Assembly: GCA_002316805.1 (NCBI GenBank)
Contig: DCEF01000020.1
Coordinates: 1-64,000, forward strand
Origin: Ruminococcaceae bacterium UBA1036
GTDB taxonomy: Bacteria; Bacillota; Clostridia; Oscillospirales; Acutalibacteraceae
Direction of reading: 5' to 3'
Length of the DNA stretch: 64,000 nt
Under the pieces are notes generated by a model. That model made no database searches and had not been told where the DNA came from. It saw only the letters and a list, made by a program, of their open reading frames with translations. Of this stretch, positions 44,335 through 54,609 are shown in pieces (positions within the stretch are counted from its first letter, which is position 1; every line of letters starts with the position of its first letter). Made by a program: the position numbers and the translations under genes.

Positions 44335-45957
44335 TTAGTAGTGCTTTTTTTCTAACTGCCCCGAATTATCGACAAAATATACGCACTTTCCGACGAACAG
44401 TTTTACTTTAAAGTTCTTCTCTTTTACGGCTATTTTATTTAGCTTTTGCCTACGAATTCTGGCAATTTCTTTTTCGATACATTTTATATCATAAGGAAGT
44501 AAGAGATTATCTACAACTACAACATCTTTCCCTTTGCACGAAGTACCAATATTTTGAGTCGTAACAATAAAATCGCAATCATTGCTAATTATCTTTTCCG
44601 TGTCCTGAGATGTTGCAAGAATAGAAACGGATATATTTGGTATGAAACGTTCAATTTTCTGCTTTAAAAACTGAGAAATACCAATTCCATAATTACACAA
44701 AATGCATATTTTTACATTGGAATTTGCTCTGTAGATAGCTTCTATAATGTAAAGCGTGAGCATTCCTATTTCATTGTCGCCTATTTCAATTTGCATTTCA
44801 TCTTCAAACAAAATACTTGCTGTCAAGGCAACCGTATAAATATTTTGATAGTCGTTTTTTATTTTTAGGCAGATAGGATTTGCCTTATGATGTATTTGAT
44901 AGCGGCAGCATTCTATGGCTGACCGCAAGTATAGAAAAAGATTCATAAACAGTGTTTTATCATATTTAAAATTAATTCCAATGATATTGCTTATCAAATT
45001 AATAAGTTTATCTATGATTTTACATAATGATTCCTCATTTTTTTTGCATCGATCTAAACTCGAAATATCAGTAAAATTATTTATTTCAGAAATACTTACA
45101 CAAAGTGTGATATATTCTGTCTCTCCTTCAGGTATTGTGATATTGTACACGCTTTGCAGTCTTTTCGTAATGTCCTTAGCCACTTCACGGTTAAACGGAG
45201 ATGCTCCCCATATAGATACTTTCCCTATTGCATTATTTAATTTACATTCATAGACCGACAAAGATAAACAAAAGGCCAATTGTCCTTTTGAAACGTAATT
45301 AAAACACATGCCAAAATTATTTTCTGTTTTCTGAATCGTGTCTATGGCCCCCATTGGATTGAACCCATCGAAAAAAGAAAAAATTTCGTTTGCAAGATTA
45401 GACTTAGCTTCAAGTTTGCCTAAAGATTCGGCCAACTGTTTATTACATTTCTGCATATCTGAAAAGAGTTCCAAAAGCGCAATGCGCCTTGATAACTCAG
45501 TACATACTATTTGATATCCCTTTCCACGTACCTTTTTGAGTCTTATATTTCTGCCTAATAGCCACGTTTCCGCTTCACTTAGCGCCTTCTTCACTCCGGA
45601 TTTTGAAAGGTAAAGTTTTTTTGTCAAGTTAGCCATATTTGTTATATTTGAAGTGAGCATAATTTTGCAAACCATCAACTTGCGTTTTGCCGTTGAAGCA
45701 TCTATTGTCATTTCGTCATTTTGGAGGCTTTGCAGCTTTTCCCAATTTTCTTTGGTCGTAATAAAAGCAATTCCTCTGCCAGGTTTCAATATTATTTCTC
45801 CTAGATTATTTAGGTCAATATAATTTTTAATTTTTTTCAAATCGTTGCGAACTGTCTGCGGTGAAAAGTCAATTTGTTTTGACAGCTTTTTGACTGTAAT
45901 ATAACTTTGGGAATCATATAATATTTTTAAAATTTTTTGCTCACGATAGTTTAACAT
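44335..45957 (-). CDS. PRD-containing transcriptional activator (MtlR/ManR-like), C terminus split
   Basis: 540 residues from the ATG at 45957 (AAAGGAATTGTGTATT upstream; the TTG three codons earlier is too close). An N-terminal helix-turn-helix pair, two PRD domains (about 190-400), an EIIB-Gat-like domain with Cys in ILCNYGIGISQFL (about 415-500) and the first residues of an EIIA domain, ending in TAA. The rest of EIIA continues in the -1 frame. PTS phosphorylation of such proteins controls activation of the adjacent PTS operon. Confidence 0.85.
   Translation of the reverse strand: MLNYREQKILKILYDSQSYITVKKLSKQIDFSPQTVRNDLKKIKNYIDLNNLGEIILKPGRGIAFITTKENWEKLQSLQNDEMTIDASTAKRKLMVCKIMLTSNITNMANLTKKLYLSKSGVKKALSEAETWLLGRNIRLKKVRGKGYQIVCTELSRRIALLELFSDMQKCNKQLAESLGKLEAKSNLANEIFSFFDGFNPMGAIDTIQKTENNFGMCFNYVSKGQLAFCLSLSVYECKLNNAIGKVSIWGASPFNREVAKDITKRLQSVYNITIPEGETEYITLCVSISEINNFTDISSLDRCKKNEESLCKIIDKLINLISNIIGINFKYDKTLFMNLFLYLRSAIECCRYQIHHKANPICLKIKNDYQNIYTVALTASILFEDEMQIEIGDNEIGMLTLYIIEAIYRANSNVKICILCNYGIGISQFLKQKIERFIPNISVSILATSQDTEKIISNDCDFIVTTQNIGTSCKGKDVVVVDNLLLPYDIKCIEKEIARIRRQKLNKIAVKEKNFKVKLFVGKCVYFVDNSGQLEKKHY
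44344..44350 (-). promoter_or_regulatory. Candidate -1 ribosomal frameshift site, A AAA AAG
   Basis: In the regulator's reading frame the codons are GAA AAA AAG, giving the heptamer A AAA AAG in the phase needed for -1 slippage. Shifting there opens GCA CTA CTA AAG GAT ATG and restores the EIIA domain. GGGG lies about 10 bases upstream. No convincing stimulatory stem was seen downstream. A simple indel in the A7 run is the competing explanation. Confidence 0.45.
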
Positions 45958-46241
45958 AATACACAATTCCTTTAATATGTAAATAATTTTTATGATATAT
46001 CAATAATAACATACTATTTGTTTTAGCAACGCCTATTTTTATAGCGCAAGCATAATAAAGCAGTTGAATATTTTAGCACATTAAAAATATATACTATATT
46101 GTTTAATTATAAGCAAATAAAATTTGTGCACATTTTGCAAAATTGAATTTAAATAGTTAAAATTACAACACAAAAAAGCCTTCTTTTTAAAAAAAGCTTT
46201 ACTACTTAATATTTGGAATGTATTATCCTGTGAATTGAGCT

Positions 46242-47468
46242 TGTCCCAAACTCCGTAGAATTTCGGAAACGTAGAAATGCTCCGGATATCGCCGAATAGC
46301 TAAAGGTTAGGCGGTTTTGGCGATTAATGTGCTGGATGAAGGCTCCAATCCTTTTTTAATGGCGGATATGAGCAGAGGGATTTGCCGATAGCCTTTGACG
46401 CGGCGAAAACTCTTCTCCGCTTCGAGAAATCCGGCAACTGCATAGCGAAGGATCTGCTCACCGTCATTCCAGTGTTTGACACGTTTGATGACTGATGCGG
46501 CTACCGAATTGGCCGATTCCATCGCATTGGTGTTGGACAGGGTCTGACGGAGCAGATCGGGAACTTTAAGCCGGTGGACTGTAAGCGTTTCTTCCAATCC
46601 TTCGCGCAGGCTGGCTACCGCTTTGGGATACCGATGTTCCAGATTGTGAGCAAGCGAATCCAATGTTTTTTTGCATTGTCGTAATCATTTTCCAGATATG
46701 CCATCAATATTTGCAGCCCGGTATTGGCCCATTCGTATTTTGGAAGCTGTGCCAGAACATCGCGCTTCTTGTGCACCTGACAGCGCTGGATGACTGCTTT
46801 CCCACCAAATGTGTCAGTAACAGCCTTGTGCAGCGCTTTCCCGCCGTCCAGGACAAACAGACGGGGTTGATCTGCAGCAAGTCCTCTGTCAAGCAGGTCC
46901 GTGAGGAAAGCCTTGACTGCTTCCTGATTTTCCGTTCCGCCTGCGGTGAGTCCCAGCATGCGCTTACGCCCATCGCTTTTAATCACCATAGTTGCGATGA
47001 CTGTCATTTTCCCAATAGCCATCCCATCCATCATGAGAATTGGATAATCGTCTTCAATCCGGCGTTAAAAGGACTCGTCCATCAATGCAGACAGCCCTTT
47101 GACAAACTTTCTGCTGACCTCGCTTTTGCTGGTGCAGACGGCTTCGATTCCATCAAAGCCCTTTGCACGGGCATATTTCCAAGTGCTTACCCCAGCCAAC
47201 AGTTCCGACAGCACAGCGCGGCTCAATGACTCCTCATCCTGAAAGATGGCCAATGCTGGAAGGCTCAGTTCCATTCCATCGTTGCTTCGCACACTAGGCT
47301 TCCGAATGCTCCGTTTTTCTCCTCCCAGAATACCTTTGTGTTCTCCGTTACGTGCCGATATGCGGCTCGCTGGCTGTTGTGCTTCCCCTTTTATCCAACC
47401 AGTTCCGTAACGTTGGCTTCCAGCATCTGCCGGAGCTGTCACTCCCAAATTCCATGGACTTTGGGACA
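46242..47468 (-). mobile_element. Degenerate IS256-family insertion sequence
   Basis: About 1.2 kb with inverted ends: TGTCCCAAACTCCGTAGAAT at 46242 and TGTCCCAAAGTCCATGGAAT inward from 47468. Inside, three minus-strand frames (47065-47490, 46615-47034, 46307-46663) together make a mutator-type transposase, with DGMAIGKMTVIATMVIKSDG and RCQVHKKRDVLAQLP in the core and SNTNAMESANS near the end. Stops and frame changes split it. No target duplication was found. Confidence 0.85.
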
Positions 47469-47623
47469 GATTATGTAAAAATATGTACACTATTTTAGAT
47501 ATTAAAGCAATTTAATGTTGAATTAAAGTATTTCATACAATAAAATATAGGAAAAAGCAAGTAAGTATAAATAATTATCCCCTAAAAACTTATAAAATAA
47601 GCAGAAATATTTGGAGGAATACT

Positions 47624-48631
47624 ATGACAGCAATACGTACCTGCAAACAACTTATGGATGAATTCCCTTGGAAGAACCTTCAATGTGCAAATACAAGGCT
47701 TCCGATTATTTTGCCAAGAGGAGACACGCACGATGTTTATAATATTACTTCACCATTTTTTTATCGTGGGTGTCAATTTCTTTTGGGAAGAGTAGAGCGC
47801 CGTGAAGAAGAAGATTCTGACATTGTTTTTTTTAAAGAGAAAATGGGAGAGTGGATACCAGATGAACGCTTTAAACCACTGAGTCATCTTCAGGATCCAT
47901 TTTATACATTTATCGATGGCTACCTAATTCTCGGTGGAGTGCAAACTTATTTGGAGGAAAGTGGGAAGCTATCTTACCAAACGGTTTTTCTTAGAGAAAC
48001 TGAACCATTTAAATTCGAACAGTTTGCGCACGGGCCTGACCGTATGAAAGATATTCGTTTATTGGAATTGCCTGATCGACGAATTTTAGTTATAACGAGG
48101 CTCCAAGGGAAAATCGGCGGAAGAGGAAAAATCGGGTGGACAATTTTAGATTCCCTGAAGGAGTTAAAGCCACAGGTGCTTTCTTCTACGCAAGTTTTTG
48201 AAGATCAATTTATAAAAGAAGAATGGGGAGGAGTCAATCAGCTTCATCTGCTAAGAAACGGCAAAGTAGGAGTGCTTTCCCATATAGCGAATTTTGATGA
48301 AAAAGGGAACCGCCATTATTACTCTACATGTTTTCTACTAGACCCCCAAAATGGTATGCATTCTCCTATGAAAATCATTGCAATACGCAGAAATTTTGAG
48401 GCAGGTGAAAGTAAACGTCCTGATTTGCAGGATGTAGTATTCACTGGCGGGCTTGTTCGTGTAGGAAATGGTACGGCACGTCTCTACTGCGGAGTTGGAG
48501 ATGCGGAGGCTCATTGTATTCCAATCCTTGATCCATTTTTTAAATGGGAAAATACATCGTACGGTGTGGCAGGCAATGCAAATAGTTCTGAAGTTGTTCA
48601 TACCAGAGACAGTATTAGATGTCATGGGTAA
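47624..48631 (+). CDS. DUF1861-type beta-propeller protein (GH130-related)
   Basis: 335 residues, with repeated strand motifs (HDVYNITSPFFYRGCQFLLGR, LQDPFYTFIDGYLILGGVQ, KEEWGGVNQLHLLRNGKVGV, DVVFTGGLVRVGNGTARLYCG) of a five-bladed propeller like DUF1861. Together with GH130 and an ABC importer downstream it probably acts on imported mannosides or similar sugars (inference). The C terminus after ILDPFFKWENTSYG looks slightly shortened or altered. No signal peptide. TTTGGAGGAATACT precedes the ATG. Confidence 0.75.
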   Translation: MTAIRTCKQLMDEFPWKNLQCANTRLPIILPRGDTHDVYNITSPFFYRGCQFLLGRVERREEEDSDIVFFKEKMGEWIPDERFKPLSHLQDPFYTFIDGYLILGGVQTYLEESGKLSYQTVFLRETEPFKFEQFAHGPDRMKDIRLLELPDRRILVITRLQGKIGGRGKIGWTILDSLKELKPQVLSSTQVFEDQFIKEEWGGVNQLHLLRNGKVGVLSHIANFDEKGNRHYYSTCFLLDPQNGMHSPMKIIAIRRNFEAGESKRPDLQDVVFTGGLVRVGNGTARLYCGVGDAEAHCIPILDPFFKWENTSYGVAGNANSSEVVHTRDSIRCHG

Positions 48632-48721
48632 TAAAAAAGCAAATAACAGGCCTAAAATTGTAAAGCTTGATTTAAACGCTTTCAACATTGTAACCTGTTA
48701 ATTATAAAAAAGGAGGAAAAA

Positions 48722-50029
48722 ATGAAATTAAGAAAATTGTCAACTGCTGTTTTAGCCGTCCTAATGTGTTTTTCTGCGGTAGAAGGGTGTTCTCCAACTC
48801 CGGGAAATGGTGAAACAAGTTCTTCTGGAAGGGCGACAATTCGTCTTGCAACTTGGGCTGGTTCTGAAGAGTCAAAAGAACTGCAAAAAATTATAGACAA
48901 ACTAAATTCAAAATCTACGTCTTATAAAATTGTTCAAGAATCAAATCCTGCAGATTATGATACTCGCATTAAGACGCAACTTTCAGGAAGCAGTGGACCA
49001 GACGTTTTTTGGGTATCAGCTCAGAATGCTTCGCAGCTTGCTACAAGAGGAGCAATGCTTGATATTACGGACTATCTGAAAAAGTCTTCAAATGAAGCAG
49101 CAAAAACTTCAGATTATATTGGAACAACTCTAAATACATTTACTGTAAATAATAAGATTTATGGCTTGCCGTGGTGTGAACAGCCTGTAATTATGTACTA
49201 TAATAAAGACCTTTTTGACAAGTTGAAGGTTGCAGAGCCAACAGATAGCTGGGACTGGAATACATTTGTTGAAGACGCAAAAAAGCTTACCATTGATAAA
49301 AATGGTAAGCATTACGGTGAATCAGGGTTTAACAAATCGCAGATTGTCCAGTGGGGTACCTCGCTTAATGGATGGCCACCGGTACAGATGTTTATCTGGC
49401 AAAACAATGGCGATGTCATATCTGAAGACATGAAGAACTGCCCTATTGATACAAAAGAAGCAATCGGTGGGTTTAAATTCTATGCTAACCTTTTAAACAG
49501 TCCGCTTGTTCCTACACAACAGGAAATTAAGGATCATGGTTTTGACCAGATGTTTAAAGATGGCCAGGTCGCAATGTTTATGGGAGGTGCTGCCGATTCG
49601 CTTGAAACACAGGTAAAGTTTAACTGCGAAGTGTCTGTAGTGCCTGCCGGGCCGACCGGTACAAAAGCAACATTTGGTGATGAAGATGGCATGGCTATTA
49701 ATGCCAACACTAAAAATAAAGATGAGGCATTTAAGGCATTTATAGATTTGACAGAAGCAATTCAGGAATGGAAAGTCATGCCACCGAGAAAATCGATGAA
49801 TTCTCTGACAGTTTTAGACAAGCAGCATCTGAATCGTGCAAAATCAATGCCTGAAATTGAAAAATCCATGTCCTTTGCCCGCCAATATAGATATTATGAC
49901 AATTATGCCGACTGGGATGATATCTTCAATAAGGAAATCATGGATAAAATAATTAACGGAAATGACACAAATGTTGAATCTCTTGTAAAGTCTGCAAAAG
50001 CAGATTTGGTAAGCAAACTAAAGAAATAA
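48722..50029 (+). CDS. Sugar ABC transporter substrate-binding lipoprotein
   Basis: 435 residues with a lipoprotein signal (lipobox ending at Cys23, AVEGCSPTPG) and a family 1 extracellular solute-binding domain (IRLATWAGSEESKELQKII; SGSSGPDVFWVSAQNAS; AMFMGGAADS). It captures the sugar outside the membrane for the two permeases downstream. AAAAAGGAGGAAAAA precedes ATG. No ATPase is nearby, as is common for CUT1 systems sharing MsmX-type ATPases. Confidence 0.92.
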   Translation: MKLRKLSTAVLAVLMCFSAVEGCSPTPGNGETSSSGRATIRLATWAGSEESKELQKIIDKLNSKSTSYKIVQESNPADYDTRIKTQLSGSSGPDVFWVSAQNASQLATRGAMLDITDYLKKSSNEAAKTSDYIGTTLNTFTVNNKIYGLPWCEQPVIMYYNKDLFDKLKVAEPTDSWDWNTFVEDAKKLTIDKNGKHYGESGFNKSQIVQWGTSLNGWPPVQMFIWQNNGDVISEDMKNCPIDTKEAIGGFKFYANLLNSPLVPTQQEIKDHGFDQMFKDGQVAMFMGGAADSLETQVKFNCEVSVVPAGPTGTKATFGDEDGMAINANTKNKDEAFKAFIDLTEAIQEWKVMPPRKSMNSLTVLDKQHLNRAKSMPEIEKSMSFARQYRYYDNYADWDDIFNKEIMDKIINGNDTNVESLVKSAKADLVSKLKK

Positions 50030-50046
50030 CAAAGGGAAAGTTATAT

Positions 50047-50096
50047 ACTCCAGCGCTGGATACTTTGGCTTTAATGTTTGTATCCGACGCCGGAGT
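50047..50096 (+). promoter_or_regulatory. Intercistronic stem-loop after the binding-protein gene
   Basis: ACTCCAGCGCTGGATAC and GTATCCGACGCCGGAGT form a 17-bp stem with three mismatches and a 16-base loop, between binding protein and permease genes. It likely protects the upstream mRNA or partially terminates, so that binding protein exceeds permeases. Confidence 0.65.
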
Positions 50097-50279
50097 TATT
50101 CATAATATTTTTTGGCTATTTGTGCAATGAACTTCGCTTTATGCAACCAAGCCGCAAAATATTACTTTTGTTATGTGTGCAGTTGACGTTTATCAACATT
50201 ATACTGTTGCTGTTGGTGCCTGTAAATTTCCAAAAGTGGTGTTATACCTTATAAATTTGTGCTTAAGGAAGTGAAAAAC

Positions 50280-51272
50280 ATGAATGACAGTTATATCACG
50301 ACATTTTTCCACTGGATTAGTGTTGCCGTAGCGCTTGTCCTTATTGCTGCTGGGCTGTATCTTTTTTTACACTATATTGTTAGATGGCATCAGAAGCAAG
50401 CGCTTGGTTTAGCACTTGTTTCTCCATGGATCATTGGTTTTGCCGTATTTACGGCAGGACCGCTTGTATATTCTCTTTATCTGAGTTTTACACAATATAG
50501 TCTTTTTGGAAATCCAAAATGGGTAGGTCTACAGAATTACATTAATCTGTTTACGCATGATCCGCAGTTCTGGCCTTCTGTAAAACTTACCATGCTTTAT
50601 GCGCTGATTACGGTACCGATTGGTGTTGTAGGCTCGCTCCTTATAGCCATACTGATGAATCAGAAAGTAAGGGGAATTGGAATTTTCCGGGTTATCTTTT
50701 ATTTGCCAGCTGTTCTTCCAGATGTAGCAGTTGCTCTGATTTGGCGTTGGCTTTTTAATGGACATGGATTATTTAATTATCTGCTGTCTCCATTTATGCA
50801 TATAATGCACGTGAGTAATATTGACTGGTTCGGCAAAGCACAGTATGTACTCCCGGCTTTTTCTATTATGAGTATATGGGGTATTTTCGGCGCGAACGCT
50901 GTGATTTTTCTTGCAGCTCTTCAAGAAGTCTCGAAAAGCTACTATGAGGTAGCAGACCTCGATGGGGCAACAAAATTTCAGAAATTATGGTTTATTACCA
51001 TTCCACTTATATCGCCTATTATTCTATTACAGATCATACAGGGTATCATAGGCGCCCTGCAGATTTTCTCGGTTGCCATGTTCGTTCGTCCCACCACATC
51101 TGCAGGAGAGTTTATGAATCAATTAATTTATGAACGTGGGTTTACTCAAATGCATATGGGTGAAGCGTCATCAATAGCGTGGTTTCTGTTTGCAATTATT
51201 TTGATTTTCACCCTTCTGATCTTTAAATCGAGTACGGCATGGGTTTATTATGAAAGCAACATTAAAAGGTGA
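50280..51272 (+). CDS. Sugar ABC transporter permease (MalF-like)
   Basis: 330 residues from the ATG at 50280 (AAGGAAGTG upstream), six or more TM helices and the EAA loop (YYEVADLDGATKFQKLWFITIPLI). It forms the channel with the next gene. An extra TM at the N terminus is visible before the WIIGFAVFTAGPLVYSLYLS core. Confidence 0.92.
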   Translation: MNDSYITTFFHWISVAVALVLIAAGLYLFLHYIVRWHQKQALGLALVSPWIIGFAVFTAGPLVYSLYLSFTQYSLFGNPKWVGLQNYINLFTHDPQFWPSVKLTMLYALITVPIGVVGSLLIAILMNQKVRGIGIFRVIFYLPAVLPDVAVALIWRWLFNGHGLFNYLLSPFMHIMHVSNIDWFGKAQYVLPAFSIMSIWGIFGANAVIFLAALQEVSKSYYEVADLDGATKFQKLWFITIPLISPIILLQIIQGIIGALQIFSVAMFVRPTTSAGEFMNQLIYERGFTQMHMGEASSIAWFLFAIILIFTLLIFKSSTAWVYYESNIKR

Positions 51273-51283
51273 GGTGAATAAAA

Positions 51284-52156
51284 TTGGAATCAGTTAATGC
51301 AAAATTTCTGCACTCAATGTCTGCAAGGCGAAGGGTAGGAAAAATTGTTACTTATATTGTGCTGATTGCCATCGCGGCGATTGTACTCATGCCTTTTTTT
51401 TGGATGCTGTCAACAGCATTAAAACAGGAAACAAACATTTATAAATGGCCGCCGCAGTGGATACCGCATCCGGCTGTGTGGAAAAATTTTATTAATGCTT
51501 GGAATGCCGAACCATTTGGACAATATCTTTCTAATACTTTGTTTATAGTGATCTTGGGTCTTTCTGCTGAAGTAATCAGCGAAACGATTGTAGCTTATGG
51601 CTTTGCAAGATTTAACTTTCCTGGACATGACGTTTTGTTTTTTTTGCTCTTGGCAACGATGATGCTGCCCTTCCATGTAACTGTGATACCTACTTATATA
51701 ATATGGCAGAGGCTTAGCCTTTTAAATACGTTTGATCCGCTTGTACTGCGTGCATGGACGGCGTGGGGGCCTTTTTATGTATTTTTGTTACGTCAATTTT
51801 TTATGAGTATACCAACGGAGCTTGATGAAGCGGCGGAAATTGATGGTTGTAATCCCTTGCAAACATTTCAGCATATTATTATCCCACAAATGAAACCTGC
51901 TATTCTCGCGGTTATTGTATTTGCTTTTAAAGGCTATTGGAATGATTTGCTAAATCCGTTAATTTATCTTTCTGACATGAATAAGTATACTATGAATGTA
52001 GGAATGTATTTCTTTATGGGTGGTACTAATGAATCTCCTCAGTGGAACTATCTGATGGCTATGGCTATAATCATGACACTGCCTGTACTTTTGATATTCT
52101 TTTTTTCACAGAAATATTTCGTTGAAGGAATTACATTCAGCGGAATTAAAGGATAA
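51284..52156 (+). CDS. Sugar ABC transporter permease (MalG-like)
   Basis: 290 residues from a TTG at 51284 (GGTGAGGTG upstream), with six TM helices and the EAA loop (ELDEAAEIDGCNPLQTFQHIIIPQMKP in the region 178-204). Partner of the preceding permease. It starts 12 bases after that stop. Confidence 0.92.
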   Translation: MESVNAKFLHSMSARRRVGKIVTYIVLIAIAAIVLMPFFWMLSTALKQETNIYKWPPQWIPHPAVWKNFINAWNAEPFGQYLSNTLFIVILGLSAEVISETIVAYGFARFNFPGHDVLFFLLLATMMLPFHVTVIPTYIIWQRLSLLNTFDPLVLRAWTAWGPFYVFLLRQFFMSIPTELDEAAEIDGCNPLQTFQHIIIPQMKPAILAVIVFAFKGYWNDLLNPLIYLSDMNKYTMNVGMYFFMGGTNESPQWNYLMAMAIIMTLPVLLIFFFSQKYFVEGITFSGIKG

Positions 52157-52241
52157 ATAATAAGCAATCTAAGATTAGGTTTAAATTTTTAGAGGAATTT
52201 TATATATAAAAATTGAAGTCTAAAGGAATGGATATTCTAAA

Positions 52242-53300
52242 ATGAAAATTACAAGAAGAAACGACCATTTTATAATTACGCAAAAAGATGTGTCGCCATA
52301 TTTAGATGGTTGTGAAGTAATCGGTGTTTTCAATCCTGCCGCTGCTTTCTACCAGAATGAAATTATCTTGTTGCTACGAGTTGCTGAAAGACCAATACAG
52401 AAGTCTGATGACATACTTACCGTTATTTTTTATGACACAAAAACAAATTGCATAAAAACGCTTGATTTGGCAAAAAACGATTCACAGTATGATTTTACTG
52501 ATAAACGTGAAGTAAGGGATAATAATAAAAAAGACGGAAGCTTTTGTTTTCTTACGTCAATTTCATATCTAAGAATTGCCAGAAGCCGTGATGGTATCCA
52601 TTTTAAAGTTGATGAAAAACCATTTCTCTTTCCGTCAAATGAATATGAGACATTCGGAATAGAAGATTCACGAATAACACAAATTGGCGACAACTATTAT
52701 ATATATTTTACTTCTGTATCTTATCATGGAATTTGTGAAGAATTAGTAAGTACGACGGATTTTCATCACATAACATATTTGGGTATAATCTTTTTACCGG
52801 AAAACAAGGATGTAGTAATTCTACCGGAAAAAATTAATGGTAAATACTATGCACTCAACCGGCCTGTTCCTAAAGCTACCGGTGATCCATCAATATGGAT
52901 TTCTGAGTCAGATAACTTAATTTATTGGGGAAATCACAAGTATTTAATGGGTCTGCGCCCTCATAACTGGGATAGTGTACGAATTGGCCCAGGTGCCATA
53001 CCATTCAAAACATCGAAAGGATGGCTTGAGATTTACCATGGTGCCGACTCCAGAAACAGGTATTGTCTTGGTGCTGTTATGCTTGATAAAAATGATCCAA
53101 CAGAAATAGTTGCACGCAGTGATGAACCAATTTTAGAGCCACAAAAACTTGAAAGCAAAAACGAATTTTTGAAAAATGTAGTATTTACTTGCGGTGCGCT
53201 CTGCAAGGAAAATATTATCCATCTTTACTATGGTGTTTCTGATAGTGCTGTTGCGTATACTGAAATAAAACTTTCTGATGTTTTAACAATTCTTTCATGA
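52242..53300 (+). CDS. GH130-family glycoside phosphorylase (beta-mannoside type)
   Basis: 352 residues, five-bladed propeller. The family's catalytic Asp is at 142 (FGIEDSRI) and the phosphate-site Arg in LLLRVAER is near residue 46. GH130 enzymes split beta-mannosides by phosphorolysis to mannose 1-phosphate. Cytoplasmic; it follows the ABC importer, so it would use the imported oligosaccharide directly. The exact linkage cannot be read from sequence. Confidence 0.88.
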   Translation: MKITRRNDHFIITQKDVSPYLDGCEVIGVFNPAAAFYQNEIILLLRVAERPIQKSDDILTVIFYDTKTNCIKTLDLAKNDSQYDFTDKREVRDNNKKDGSFCFLTSISYLRIARSRDGIHFKVDEKPFLFPSNEYETFGIEDSRITQIGDNYYIYFTSVSYHGICEELVSTTDFHHITYLGIIFLPENKDVVILPEKINGKYYALNRPVPKATGDPSIWISESDNLIYWGNHKYLMGLRPHNWDSVRIGPGAIPFKTSKGWLEIYHGADSRNRYCLGAVMLDKNDPTEIVARSDEPILEPQKLESKNEFLKNVVFTCGALCKENIIHLYYGVSDSAVAYTEIKLSDVLTILS

Positions 53301-53589
53301 ATTGGAGTTGAATTAAATGGAGATATTTCTATATGTACTAAGAGAATAATTATGACGCTGATACCAGTTAAATTGTAACACATCCTTGTGGAGCGATACA
53401 TTGCAAATACAAAAGTATGTGCTATACTGATTTAATGTAGGATTTTGAGCATGGTTTATTATCATTATGCCATTATGTAATAGGAGAACAGGCTCAATCC
53501 GCTATTTCGGAATATATCGAAGCCCATTTTAGACTATGGGAAGCAAAGCCTATGATCGTATATTATTATATAAAAATAAGTCTTTGTTA
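53301..53589. other. Intergenic region before the IS66 derivative
   Basis: AT-rich spacer of about 290 bases between the GH130 gene and the insertion. It probably holds the original promoter region of the LacI-type gene, now separated from it by the IS. No gene or strong hairpin was recognised. Confidence 0.35.
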
Positions 53590-54513
53590 GTAAGCGTCAA
53601 ACCTGACGGTAACTTGACAGCAGACAGCCGAAAAGGCCCCGGCGCTGCGGAGTATTGGCAAACAGAAAATTCTTGCGTCCCATCACAAACGGCTTGATGC
53701 TGCGCTCCGCAAGGTTATTGCTGATTTCCAGCCGGCCATCGTCCAGATAGCGGATCAGGCGTGGCCATTGTTCCAGAAGATAATGCAGCGCACGGCCAAG
53801 GACAGACTTCGGAGCCGCATTTCTCGTTTTTGCCCATGCCAGGAAAGCGTCCAGAACCGGTTTTGCCTAACTCTGCCATTGCTTCTTCCGCTCCGCCGGC
53901 GGTAGCTCCGCAATTCTGTCTTCTATTTCAAAAAGCCTGCTGCAGTATAGCAGCCCAATTCCAGCGGAAGATGTTTTCTGCTGGAACTTTGGCAAGGCTT
54001 TTACTGCTTCGTCAAATTTCCGCCGCGCATGAGCCCAGCAGCCGACCAGCGTAACATTTTCCAGCTTTCCGTAGGCCTGATAACCGTCCGTATGCAGATA
54101 TCCGCGGAAACCCTTCAAAAACGAAATTTGGTTGTCTGCTTTACGCTCTGGCTGGTATTCATACAGCACAATCGGGTGAACGGCATCCCGTCCGGTATAG
54201 CCACATATAACTCTTGCTCTGCACCGACTTTCCGGGCTCATGCAAAACCTGCAGCGTAGTTTCATCCGTATGAAGAATGTAATGCTTCAGAAGTTCAGCG
54301 TGCATCACTTCAAAGACCGGCGCCAGCCAGTTGTCCGAGGCTTTTAGGATCCAGTTCTCCATGCGCTGCTTTCTGTCAAGTTGCTGCAGGTCTTTCTCCA
54401 TTATATCAACTGCTCCAATCGTATCCGATAGACTTTTTTGCATCTATCAATGATAGATGCATTGTCTCATCTTTTTCACAATTTTGCTATACAGCGTTAG
54501 CTTTGACGCTTAC
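53590..54513 (-). mobile_element. IS66-family deletion derivative with 8-bp target duplication
   Basis: 924 bp bounded by GTAAGCGTCAAACCTGACGG at 53590 and its inverted counterpart ending at 54513 (GTAAGCGTCAAAGCTAACGC read inward). Flanked on both sides by CTTTGTTA, a perfect 8-bp duplication as IS66 makes. Inside is only a frameshifted tnpC remnant with deletions, so it is non-autonomous. It closely resembles the copy at 40763-41318. It sits between GH130 and the LacI-type gene. Confidence 0.92.
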
Positions 54514-54609
54514 CTTTGTTATTTTTATATTTCAAAGTGTTATTTTCTTTATGTTACCTTGCCAAAAATTAAACTGTAGATAAAAAATTCAGCAGGAAAA
54601 GAGTGGACT

